Below, in pieces: positions 1 to 6,106 of a DNA stretch of 10,105 nt (within the stretch, counting starts at the first letter, position 1; every line of letters starts with the position of its first letter). A model generated the notes under the pieces. The model saw nothing but the letters and a program-made list of their open reading frames with translations. It was not told the DNA's origin and made no database searches. Made by a program: the position numbers and the translations under genes. Source of the DNA: Thermoplasmata archaeon (GTDB taxonomy: Archaea; Thermoplasmatota; Thermoplasmata; Lutacidiplasmatales; UBA184). The DNA is taken from contig JASHYY010000122.1 of the NCBI GenBank assembly GCA_030042815.1, positions 1 through 10,105 of the forward strand, given 5' to 3'.

Positions 1-321
1 GAGCTCGCCTCCGCGGACGGCCTCCGCGATGGTGTCGTCGTCCGCCGCCCCGAGGACCGTGACGAGGTCGGCGCCGGCCTTCGCGGCGATCTCGACCTCG
101 AAGGCACCGGTGTCCATGATCTTCATGTCGGCCACGACGCGCCGGTCGGGGAACGCCTTCTTCAGCTCGCGGACCGCGTCGAGGCCCTCGCTCTTGATGA
201 GCGGCGTGCCCGCCTCGACCCAGTCGGCGCCGCCCTCGACCGCCTCGCGCGCCGCGGTCAGGGCGCGGGAGAGGTTCTCGAAATCGAGAGCGACCTGCAG
301 GACCGGCCGTTCGAGCCGCAT
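1..321 (-). CDS. hps: 3-hexulose-6-phosphate synthase, N-terminal part (cut by window edge)
   Basis: This is the first 107 residues of a cytoplasmic TIM-barrel enzyme of the orotidine-monophosphate-decarboxylase superfamily. The family interconverts ribulose 5-phosphate plus formaldehyde and 3-hexulose 6-phosphate; in archaea it commonly runs towards ribulose 5-phosphate to feed nucleotide synthesis. Diagnostic stretches are LQVALDF (8-14), EAGTPLIKSEG (36-46), the D65-x-K67-x-x-D70 catalytic signature in ADMKIMDTGAFE, and VLGAADDDTI (89-98). EAGTPLIKSEG and TGAFEVE point to hexulose-phosphate synthase rather than to OMP decarboxylase. The ATG at 321 is chosen because the protein begins directly with the family's first strand and because a TATA-like element lies about 27 bp upstream, fitting a leaderless transcript. 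The C-terminal half is outside the window, so a fusion to hexulose-phosphate isomerase or another domain, as occurs in some archaea, cannot be excluded. Confidence 0.93.
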   Translation of the reverse strand, partial: MRLERPVLQVALDFENLSRALTAAREAVEGGADWVEAGTPLIKSEGLDAVRELKKAFPDRRVVADMKIMDTGAFEVEIAAKAGADLVTVLGAADDDTIAEAVRGGEL

Positions 322-344
322 ATCGAATGCGAGGGGGCGGCGGC

Positions 345-352
345 GTATTAAC
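345..352. promoter_or_regulatory. Shared bidirectional TATA element for hps and the methyltransferase
   Basis: The octamer GTATTAAC is an A+T island in very GC-rich DNA, and its core TATTAA is nearly symmetric. Its centre (about 348.5) is 27.5 bp from the hps ATG (minus, 321) and 26.5 bp from the methyltransferase GTG (plus, 375). Both distances match the usual archaeal TATA-to-start spacing for leaderless mRNAs, so one TBP site could fire in both directions. No separate second A+T box is needed to explain either start. Confidence 0.6.
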
Positions 353-374
353 GGCCCGGGGGTGCGGCCGGATT

Positions 375-1268
375 GTGTCGGCCCCGCCGACCGGAGCGCT
401 CTGGCTGATCCGGGGGGACGCCCGGCGACTCGACGCCGTGCCGGACTCGTCCGTCCAGCTGGTCGTGACCTCGCCTCCCTACCCCATGATTCCCCAGTGG
501 GACCGGCTGTTCCGCGCGCTCGACGCCGCCGAGTATCCGGCGATGCTCGAGGTCCTCGCCGGGGCCTGGCGAGAATGCTTTCGGGTCCTTTCGCCCGGAG
601 GGATCCTCGCGGTCAACATCGGGGATGCCCTCCGCACGGGCGACGACGGCTTCCGGCTCTGGCCGAACCACGCCGAGACCTTGCTCGCCGCGACCCAGAT
701 CGGATTCACGCCGCTACCCTACCTGCTCTGGAAGAAGCCGACGAACCGGCCGAACGCGTTCCTCGGCTCGGGATTCCTCCCTCCCAACGCCTACGTCACG
801 CTCGACTGCGAGTACATCCTCCTCTTCCGGAAGGGACCGCTGCGGCGGTTCGCACCCCACGACCCGGCCCGCCTCGCGAGCCGGTTCGGTCGGGCGGAGC
901 GCGACCGGTGGTTCAGCCAGGTCTGGTCGGACGTCCGGGGCGCCCGTCAGGGCTCCGAGGGGCGGCGCACCGGCGCCTTCCCCGACGCGGTCGCGGAACG
1001 ACTGGTCCGGATGTTCTCCGTCGTGGGCGACACGGTCCTCGACCCGTTCGCCGGGACCGGGACGACCCTCTGGGCGGCGGTCCGGTGGGGGCGGAACGCG
1101 GTCGGGGTCGAATGGGACCCCGTGACGTACCGGGCGCTCAGGTCGCAGGCGCGGGGTCGGGGGCTTCGGCCGGCGGCACGACCGCCTGCGCGGTCGGGGG
1201 CGGTCGCGACCGGTGCGCGGTCTCCTCCTCGACGGCGACGCGCAGGTAGCGGAGCGCCGAGTCGCTGA
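375..1268 (+). CDS. Beta-class site-specific DNA methyltransferase (N4-cytosine or N6-adenine type)
   Basis: This 297-residue S-adenosylmethionine-dependent enzyme methylates an exocyclic amino group of DNA. The catalytic motif TSPPYP (32-37) comes before the SAM-binding motif DPFAGTGTT (223-231), the permuted order of the beta class. Between them lie KKPTNRPNAF and LPPNAYVTLDCEYIL, typical of the N4/N6 DNA methylase family (PF01555). TSPPY rather than DPPY favours N4-cytosine. From memory, the TSPPYPMI...WD and KPTNxPN...GSG elements resemble archaeal CTAG methylases, so CTAG is a possible target. The GTG at 375 is preferred over an in-frame ATG at 327 because the shared TATA box lies 26-27 bp upstream of it and downstream of the ATG. 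No restriction enzyme is recognisable nearby, so it looks like an orphan. The last 43 codons overlap a convergent gene, and the residues there have low-complexity R/A/P/G composition. Confidence 0.88.
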   Translation: MSAPPTGALWLIRGDARRLDAVPDSSVQLVVTSPPYPMIPQWDRLFRALDAAEYPAMLEVLAGAWRECFRVLSPGGILAVNIGDALRTGDDGFRLWPNHAETLLAATQIGFTPLPYLLWKKPTNRPNAFLGSGFLPPNAYVTLDCEYILLFRKGPLRRFAPHDPARLASRFGRAERDRWFSQVWSDVRGARQGSEGRRTGAFPDAVAERLVRMFSVVGDTVLDPFAGTGTTLWAAVRWGRNAVGVEWDPVTYRALRSQARGRGLRPAARPPARSGAVATGARSPPRRRRAGSGAPSR

Positions 1269-1665
1269 GCCGGTCCATGTGGAGGAGGAGGTAGTGGAGG
1301 TACAGCCGCTCCGGGCGGTGGGTCGGTCCCGGCGTACGCGGTGCGCGGCCGGCCTCCCCGACCGGCCGGTGACGTTCGAGCGTCTCCCGGTCGTGCTCGT
1401 TCTCGGCGCCGTGGTACTCCCGGCCGGTCGGCCCGACCAGCGGCGGGTAGAGCTGGGTCACCGGGTCGTACCCGAGCTCCGCGGCCCGCCGTTCCGGCGG
1501 CGGGTCCCGCTCGGCCGAGACCTTGCCGCGCAGGTACGGGTGGACGGGCCGTCCCGGGTCCTGGAGCTCGCTGATCGGACGACCGGCGACGTCCTCGACG
1601 ATGGTCTTCAGGCTCCAGCTCGCCCGTCGGCGGGCCGGGCCGTCGATCGTGGCCTCGTCGCCCAC
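1138..1665 (-). CDS. Hypothetical protein, 175 residues, no family recognised
   Basis: I do not recognise this protein. It is hydrophilic, with no signal peptide or membrane segment, and rich in Arg, Glu and Pro. The N-terminal third (18-75) alternates short helical stretches with prolines. A strongly helical, Leu/Tyr-rich segment at about 120-148 (ERLYLHYLLLHMDRLSDSAL) looks like a conserved core, and the last 20 residues are a Pro/Ala tail. The start is GTG at 1665, with TTTATA on the minus strand (1691-1696) about 28 bp upstream, so the transcript is probably leaderless and separate from the secretion operon that ends 54 bp upstream. Its final 43 codons overlap the end of the convergent methyltransferase. 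No PD-(D/E)xK or HNH nuclease signature was seen. Its position just after the VirB4-like gene allows, but does not show, a role with that system. Confidence 0.7.
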   Translation of the reverse strand: MGDEATIDGPARRRASWSLKTIVEDVAGRPISELQDPGRPVHPYLRGKVSAERDPPPERRAAELGYDPVTQLYPPLVGPTGREYHGAENEHDRETLERHRPVGEAGRAPRTPGPTHRPERLYLHYLLLHMDRLSDSALRYLRVAVEEETAHRSRPPPTAQAVVPPAEAPDPAPAT

Positions 1666-1690
1666 GGAGCCGGTCCGGCCCGCCGGGACG

Positions 1691-1696
1691 TATAAA
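1691..1696 (-). promoter_or_regulatory. TATA box for the 175-residue hypothetical gene
   Basis: TATAAA on the plus strand reads TTTATA on the minus strand, the best TATA match in the window. It sits in the 54-bp gap after the VirB4-like gene, and its centre is 28.5 bp upstream of the GTG at 1665. This implies an independent, leaderless transcript. Confidence 0.65.
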
Positions 1697-1719
1697 CCTC
1701 GCCTTCGACGGGCAACGCG

Positions 1720-3381
1720 TCAGGACCGGGGGACGGGTTCGCGGCCCAGCGTCGACCCAAGGAACTCGTATTCCGGGGTCGAGGCGACGATCGCCAGCGG
1801 AAGGTGGAGCTCCCCGATGCGCCAGAGGGACTCCGAGTAGCCGGCGTCCCTCGGAAGCCGGGCCTTGGGGAGCCACTCGGCCTCCGGGCCGGTCAGGCCG
1901 AAGAACTCCCGCGCGGCCGCGGAGACCTCGGGCACGCGAAGAAAGAGCGTGGCGTAGAGGTTCCGCAGGAGCGACCGACCGCTCGCATGCCCCAGGAAGT
2001 CGTCGGGGTTCTGGCTGACCACCACCGCTCCGGCTTCGAAGTGGCGAATGTGGCGGACGACCCGGTCGAGGAACTCGGCGGTCGCCGCATGGCGCGCGAG
2101 CAGGTGCGCCTCGTCGATCACGAGGAGCTTCGGCCCCGCCCCCCGCCGCAGTCGGCCGTAGGCCCAGTCGAGTACGTAGGTGAGGTGGAACGCGAGCTGC
2201 TCCTCGGAGACCCCGCGAAAGTCGACCGATACCGGTCCGTCCCCGAGCGAGAGCGAGGTGGGCCCCGAGAGGAAACGCAGCGACCCCGAGCGGAAGATGT
2301 CGAGCAGCGTGCCGAGTCGTCCCCGGCTCGACTCGGACGGGGGCAGAGCGCGGTACATGTCCTCGAACGTCGGGACCTCGGGACCTTCCGAGTACAACCG
2401 GGAGACGACGGAGTCTAGGGTCGCGACCTCCTCGTCCCGCAGACTGGGGAAAAGGGCGCGGAGCATGGTCCCCACCCGGGCGGCCTTCTCCCGTCGATCC
2501 CCGCCCGTGGTGACCGGGTCGAGAGGGTTCAGCCGCCCGGTCGCCCCGTCCGCGACGCGCACGACCGTCCCTCCGAGGGTCGAAACGAGGCCTCCGAACT
2601 CGCCGAGCGGGTCCAGGACGACGAGGTCGGTCCCCGGTCGCAGCCAACGGGTTCGGACGGCGAACAGCGCGGCGGCGAACGACTTTCCGGCACCGGTCGT
2701 CCCGAAGATCCCCCACGAATGGCTCGGGGCGGACCATCGGTCGAGGAAGACCGGGCTCGCGTCGGAGAGGGCAAGTCCGGCGAGGATCCCGCGGGTCTCG
2801 AGGACGGTCTCGTCCGCGAACGGGAAGAGGGAGGCGAGGCCGTCGGTAGGGAGGGTCTGCCAGTACCCGGTCGGACGAGGGGACGCCGGGTCGAGTTCGG
2901 GGGGAGCGAGCGCGCCCTCGACCTCGTACCTCGGTACCCGGGTACGAAACCCGAGCGTGGCCAACCGCTCCAGCAGCCGGGTCCGACGGGCCTCGAGAGC
3001 CGCCCGGCTCGGTCCGACCGCCACGAACCGCAGACCGACCCGCCAGAGCTCCTGGACCCGCCGGGCGACCGCCCGCCCGAGCTCCTCGGCCGAAGCGCGC
3101 TCGACCTCGAGTTCCGCGAGGTCGACGGAACCCGTGCCCGATCGCAGCTCGGCCTCCGCGACCGCCCGGGCCCCGTGCAGCACTTCCAGAGCTCGGCCGG
3201 GGGGGAGGCGGACGGCTTCGAGGAGGAACTCCGACTCTTCGGTGGTCGGAAGGACCCGACCGAGAAAACCGAACGGAACCTCGGGGGGGAATTGCCGGAC
3301 CAGCACCGGTCCGCGGTAGCGACGTCCCCGTCGAACCCACGTCGGGGATTCGCGGTCCGGAGACGGCGGAATCGGCGTCAT
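1720..3381 (-). CDS. VirB4-type (CagE/TrbE family) ATPase of a type IV secretion-like system
   Basis: This 553-residue ATPase would power pilus assembly or substrate transfer at the cytoplasmic face of the membrane. The N-terminal ~200 residues follow the VirB4 pattern, with LASLFPFADE and an LETRGILAG...VFLDRW strand pair just before the nucleotide-binding core. Walker A is GTTGAGKS (227-234), Walker B is LLVIDEAHLL (419-428), and SQNPDDFLG carries the conserved glutamine at 457. No membrane segment is seen. The length is shorter than proteobacterial VirB4 (about 800) but normal for compact archaeal relatives. The ATG at 3381 overlaps the upstream TGA as ATGA, with GGAGG 9 nt upstream; the open frame extends further, but that part is unlike protein and lies inside the upstream gene. 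HerA-type ATPases share the core, but the preceding N-domain and the neighbours favour VirB4. Confidence 0.88.
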   Translation of the reverse strand: MTPIPPSPDRESPTWVRRGRRYRGPVLVRQFPPEVPFGFLGRVLPTTEESEFLLEAVRLPPGRALEVLHGARAVAEAELRSGTGSVDLAELEVERASAEELGRAVARRVQELWRVGLRFVAVGPSRAALEARRTRLLERLATLGFRTRVPRYEVEGALAPPELDPASPRPTGYWQTLPTDGLASLFPFADETVLETRGILAGLALSDASPVFLDRWSAPSHSWGIFGTTGAGKSFAAALFAVRTRWLRPGTDLVVLDPLGEFGGLVSTLGGTVVRVADGATGRLNPLDPVTTGGDRREKAARVGTMLRALFPSLRDEEVATLDSVVSRLYSEGPEVPTFEDMYRALPPSESSRGRLGTLLDIFRSGSLRFLSGPTSLSLGDGPVSVDFRGVSEEQLAFHLTYVLDWAYGRLRRGAGPKLLVIDEAHLLARHAATAEFLDRVVRHIRHFEAGAVVVSQNPDDFLGHASGRSLLRNLYATLFLRVPEVSAAAREFFGLTGPEAEWLPKARLPRDAGYSESLWRIGELHLPLAIVASTPEYEFLGSTLGREPVPRS

Positions 3382-3749
3382 CGAGCGGTCCCTCCGGCCC
3401 CGAGGGTCGGACGGCGGCGTCGTTCGACCCACCAGAGGGGCGCGACCCCGAGGCCGAGCACCAGCCCTCGGAGCGGTTCGACCGGCGCCGGCAGAACGTA
3501 CGCGACGGCCGCGAACACGCCGAGGGCCAGCAGCGCGGGGGCTCGACCCCTGGGATCCCCCGTGCCCCCCGAGGACCTCCGGCGGCGATCGGAAGCCCAG
3601 CACGCGAGCGTGAGGGCTACCAGGACACCCGCCAAGGCGGTCAGGAACGGGGCCAACACGGACAACGCCCCGACGAGAACCGCGAAGGTCGCGGCCGTCC
3701 GGAAGGCGTCCCCCTCCCCGACGGTTCCTCCCGTGAGTTGCCAAGTCAC
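3378..3749 (-). CDS. Small polytopic membrane protein, unknown family, VirB3-like position
   Basis: This 123-residue protein is dominated by membrane helices. A long hydrophobic stretch at 19-52 (probably two helices or a hairpin) is followed by a basic loop SDRRRRSSGGTGDPRGR (53-69), then helices at about 71-88 and 93-108, and a short Arg-rich tail. The positive-inside pattern suggests that the loop and tail are cytoplasmic. I recognise no family. Sitting directly before the VirB4-like gene, with ATGA coupling, is the usual place of VirB3-type subunits, but the sequence itself does not show this. The GTG at 3749 is chosen because it overlaps the preceding stop as GTGA and gives a protein that starts just before the first helix. 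The open frame continues upstream with Arg/Gly/Pro-rich residues typical of a non-coding frame. Confidence 0.78.
   Translation of the reverse strand: MTWQLTGGTVGEGDAFRTAATFAVLVGALSVLAPFLTALAGVLVALTLACWASDRRRRSSGGTGDPRGRAPALLALGVFAAVAYVLPAPVEPLRGLVLGLGVAPLWWVERRRRPTLGAGGTAR
3391..3395 (-). promoter_or_regulatory. Ribosome-binding site of the VirB4-like gene
   Basis: GGAGG on the minus strand lies 9 nt before the ATG at 3381, inside the end of the upstream gene. With the ATGA overlap it fixes the start well downstream of the open end of the frame. Confidence 0.55.
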
Positions 3750-4528
3750 GACCGGGCCCCCTCGGCGGCCCAGCCGAACCGCCGAGCCGCGTCGATCAGG
3801 TTTCGGTCCTTGAGGCGGACCGGCCGGAGTCCGAGGGCCGTGAGCCCCTCCTGGAGCGTCGAGACCTGGACCTCGAGCCGGGCGAGGGCATCGGACCCGG
3901 AGTCCGACCCGCCGACCGCGAAGTAGACCCGTCGCCCTCCGCGCCGCCGACAGAGAAGCCGCACGAGTTCCGAGTACCCAGCCCGGGCGGCTCCCTCCGG
4001 CCCGCCGAGCGGTACCGGCACGGGCACGAACGGCTCGCGGCGGATCGACGTCACCGTGGCCAGGAGCGCGAACCGTCCCTCCGTCGCCCGAAGGACGTCG
4101 CGGAACTGCTCGAACCGGCGGGCGAGTTCCGCCGGCGGGAGGTAGGCGACCGGGGTTCCGGCCGTGCGAACGATCGCGACGTGCTCTCCCCGTCCCAACC
4201 GGACGATCCCTTGGCGAAGCAGGGGACGTACGCCCCGCTCCGTCATCGGGGGGGCCCCCCGCACGGTGCGCCACTTCCAGCGGACCGCCGCTGCGATCCG
4301 CTCGTCCCAAGCTTCCCCGTCGGGTCGCCAGAGGGACGCGAGCAATCCGACCGACCCCACGAGGATCCCGAGCGGAAGGTTGACCGTGGACGAGAGCAGC
4401 GCCCCGATCGCGGCGTAGCCGAGGAACTTGAGCGCATCCCGCGCGGAGGGGAACGGGCCGAGACGCAGCGGCCGGTCGATGCGCTCGGGGAGGGCGATGA
4501 CCGGCGGCCCCTCCTCGTCGTCGGGCAT
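3746..4528 (-). CDS. PrgI-like type IV secretion membrane protein with C-terminal soluble domain
   Basis: This 260-residue protein begins with the layout of PrgI/TcpE-type conjugation proteins. A short soluble N-terminus ends in LRLGPFPSARD, followed by a tight helical hairpin (about 33-47 and 50-67, broken by NLPLG) and then an amphipathic region with WDERIAAAVRWKWRT (74-88). These proteins are regarded as VirB3-like adaptors next to VirB4 in single-membrane cells. The remaining ~160 residues form an alpha/beta domain. RRVYFAVGG, a helix with ALARLEVQVSTLQEGL, then GLRPVRLKDRNLID recall the N-terminal domain of VirB4 ATPases; I infer this from pattern only. The ATG at 4528 lies 1 nt after the upstream TGA. 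The frame is open further upstream but looks non-coding there. Its TGA overlaps the next GTG. Confidence 0.82.
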   Translation of the reverse strand: MPDDEEGPPVIALPERIDRPLRLGPFPSARDALKFLGYAAIGALLSSTVNLPLGILVGSVGLLASLWRPDGEAWDERIAAAVRWKWRTVRGAPPMTERGVRPLLRQGIVRLGRGEHVAIVRTAGTPVAYLPPAELARRFEQFRDVLRATEGRFALLATVTSIRREPFVPVPVPLGGPEGAARAGYSELVRLLCRRRGGRRVYFAVGGSDSGSDALARLEVQVSTLQEGLTALGLRPVRLKDRNLIDAARRFGWAAEGARS

Positions 4529-4529
4529 G

Positions 4530-5675
4530 TCATTTCGGACCCCCCGGACGAATCGCGTCCCACGGACGGGGGTCGACCTTCTCGAGCGTGCCCGGTCGGA
4601 AGTGCCGCACGAGCCCGAGCGCCCCGTGACCGACCAGTTCCGCGGCGACGAGGGGCGCGGCGGCCGGCCCCGACGCGCTTCCCGCGACGCGCGTCGTCCC
4701 TCCGATCGCACCGGCGACCGCCCGGTGCGGTCCGCGTTCGGACGCCCGCGTCACGGTCCCGAGGGGCCGGACGTTGGTGGTTGCGGCGTCGGGAGTGCTC
4801 GAAAGTCCGCGCGCAACGCTCCCCTGCACGGTCCCGCCGGCCCCCGGAAATCCGAACGCCACGAGGTGCGTACCGGCGAGCGAAAGGAGGTACGGCGAGG
4901 CGACCGCGGCCCCCAGGAAGCCCACGAGGAGGACCGGGTTCGGACTTCCGACCGCCAGCTCGAGCGGGACGACGAGGACGCAGGGCAGAAAGGCGAGTTC
5001 CAGGAACAAGAACCACGCCCGACGGGCGAGCGGCGAGAACGGACGGAGGGGCCACAGGAGCGTGAGGAGCGGAAGGATGACGATCAGCACCGCCAACAGG
5101 GCATCCCGTACCCCGACCGCCAGCACGAGGGCGAACACGAGGGCGAACTCCACCAGCGAGAGGAGGAAGGCGAGCGCCCCGTTGTCCCAGGAGAACGAGA
5201 TCTCTCCCCACCCGGCGAGGTTCCCCCACGAACGCCACGACCCTCCGTCCCACCCCGCGAACACCGGGTAGAGAGCGCCGCCGACGTCGAGCACGGCGCT
5301 CGCGATCGGGACCGTGAAGTTCGCCGCGACCAGGGCGACGACGAGGCGAAGGAGGAGCCCGTCCAGCGTCTGGGCCCACCGGGCGAGGAGGGCCTTCGAG
5401 AGGTACGCGACCGCGACCGCAAGGGCGAAGAGCGCGGCGGCCGGGTCGACGACGTCGACGAGGACGTAGGTGGAGAAGTGGGTCGCGAGCACGAGATAGT
5501 TCGAGGAGTCGCCCGCGGTTCCGAGGAGCGGGGGGTAGAGCGCGCCCGAGCTCAGCGAAGGAACCAGGAGGTTGTTGTAGGTCGGCCCGATGACGGCCGC
5601 GACGATCGCCGTGAGGTCGGCGAACAGGGCGAAGAGGATCGCCTCGAGCAGCGTCGCCCAGTCGATGCCCGTCAC
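4530..5675 (-). CDS. VirB6/TrbL-like polytopic membrane protein
   Basis: This 381-residue protein is probably the membrane channel component. Hydrophobic segments lie at about 8-30, 78-97, 107-130, 167-188, 190-210, 219-242 and 247-277, with a longer Gly/Trp/Ser-rich extracellular loop at 136-166 (GWDGGSWRSWGNLAGWGE). A soluble, basic tail of about 100 residues follows. Multi-helix proteins of this size with a large mid-protein loop, placed between the pilin and the VirB4 ATPase, are characteristic of VirB6. Sequence conservation in this family is low, so the call rests on topology and context. The start is GTG at 5675, because GGAGGT lies 6 nt before it; an in-frame GTG at 5690 overlaps no such site. 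A 17-nt gap separates it from the pilin gene. Confidence 0.8.
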   Translation of the reverse strand: MTGIDWATLLEAILFALFADLTAIVAAVIGPTYNNLLVPSLSSGALYPPLLGTAGDSSNYLVLATHFSTYVLVDVVDPAAALFALAVAVAYLSKALLARWAQTLDGLLLRLVVALVAANFTVPIASAVLDVGGALYPVFAGWDGGSWRSWGNLAGWGEISFSWDNGALAFLLSLVEFALVFALVLAVGVRDALLAVLIVILPLLTLLWPLRPFSPLARRAWFLFLELAFLPCVLVVPLELAVGSPNPVLLVGFLGAAVASPYLLSLAGTHLVAFGFPGAGGTVQGSVARGLSSTPDAATTNVRPLGTVTRASERGPHRAVAGAIGGTTRVAGSASGPAAAPLVAAELVGHGALGLVRHFRPGTLEKVDPRPWDAIRPGGPK

Positions 5676-5681
5676 CGGGGG

Positions 5682-5687
5682 ACCTCC
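5682..5687 (-). promoter_or_regulatory. Ribosome-binding site of the VirB6-like gene
   Basis: A perfect GGAGGT on the minus strand has a 6-nt spacer to the GTG at 5675. It decides that start over an in-frame GTG 15 nt upstream. Confidence 0.75.
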
Positions 5688-5692
5688 CACGT

Positions 5693-6106
5693 TCAGCTGC
5701 CGGTAAGGACCCAGTGGGCGAGCCCCCAGAACAGTCCGGTGACCGCGGCCATGAACAGCAGCGTGCCGATGAGGGCGTCCCGGGCGCGATCCTTCGCTTG
5801 GACCTTCTTCGTGATGTCGTTCGAGAACCAGCTGAGGGCCACCCGGGCCCAGACGAGGGCGAGGACCCCTCCGCCGGCCAGGCTCACGAGCTCGACGAGC
5901 CGGTTGATCGCCGCCGTGAAGTTCCCGACCGCGCTGGGAGTCGGGGAGGCCGTCGCGGCCGGGTGCGAGACCGACGCGGCGGACGCCGTGCCGAGGGCCG
6001 TCGGGAGCCCAACGACGACCAAGAGGAGCAACAGGAACGTAGCGGCCCAGCGGAGGGCCCTCGCGACGGGACGGGGCGGGCGGGCTAGGAGCCGAGGTTG
6101 CTCCAC
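5693..6106 (-). CDS. VirB2/TrbC-like pilin precursor
   Basis: This 137-residue precursor fits the VirB2 plan: a long basic N-terminus (RPPRPVARALR), a strong signal or membrane helix at 21-38 ending in a plausible cleavage region TASAAS (40-45), a Ser/Pro/Ala-rich linker, and two helices at about 70-93 and 111-134. A short charged cytoplasmic loop, NDITKKVQAKDRARD (96-110), joins them. Mature VirB2-type subunits are helical hairpins of this kind that polymerise into the conjugative pilus; archaeal CedA1/TedC share the fold. The GTG at 6106 has GGAGGT 6 nt upstream and overlaps the end of the surface-protein gene by 22 nt, implying co-translation. The sequence alone would also fit a generic two-helix membrane protein, so its neighbours carry much of the weight. 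Confidence 0.82.
   Translation of the reverse strand: MEQPRLLARPPRPVARALRWAATFLLLLLVVVGLPTALGTASAASVSHPAATASPTPSAVGNFTAAINRLVELVSLAGGGVLALVWARVALSWFSNDITKKVQAKDRARDALIGTLLFMAAVTGLFWGLAHWVLTGS

Noticed and set aside
327..374. ATG at 327 as the methyltransferase start
   Set aside because: It lies upstream of the TATA element at 345-352, and the extra residues are Gly-rich and not family-like; the GTG at 375 fits promoter spacing and the conserved N-terminus.
29..1249. Long plus-strand open frame of about 406 codons across hps and the methyltransferase
   Set aside because: It runs antisense to the clear hps sequence and in another frame over the methyltransferase; the product is Arg/Pro/Ser-rich, as expected of a GC-rich shadow frame.
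1138..1665. The convergent 175-residue gene as the restriction enzyme partner of the methyltransferase
   Set aside because: No PD-(D/E)xK, HNH, GIY-YIG or phospholipase-D-type nuclease signature can be seen, and the protein is Pro/Arg-rich with a plain helical core.
947..3340. Minus-strand open frame of nearly 800 codons
   Set aside because: It is out of frame with the VirB4-like gene that contains intact Walker motifs; its translation is Arg/Gly/Pro-rich without motifs, so it is a GC-rich shadow.
1720..3381. The ATPase as a HerA-type DNA-end-resection helicase
   Set aside because: The core would fit, but the long VirB4-like N-domain with LASLFPFADE and the pilin/VirB6-like neighbours, together with the absence of nurA, rad50 and mre11, favour a secretion ATPase.
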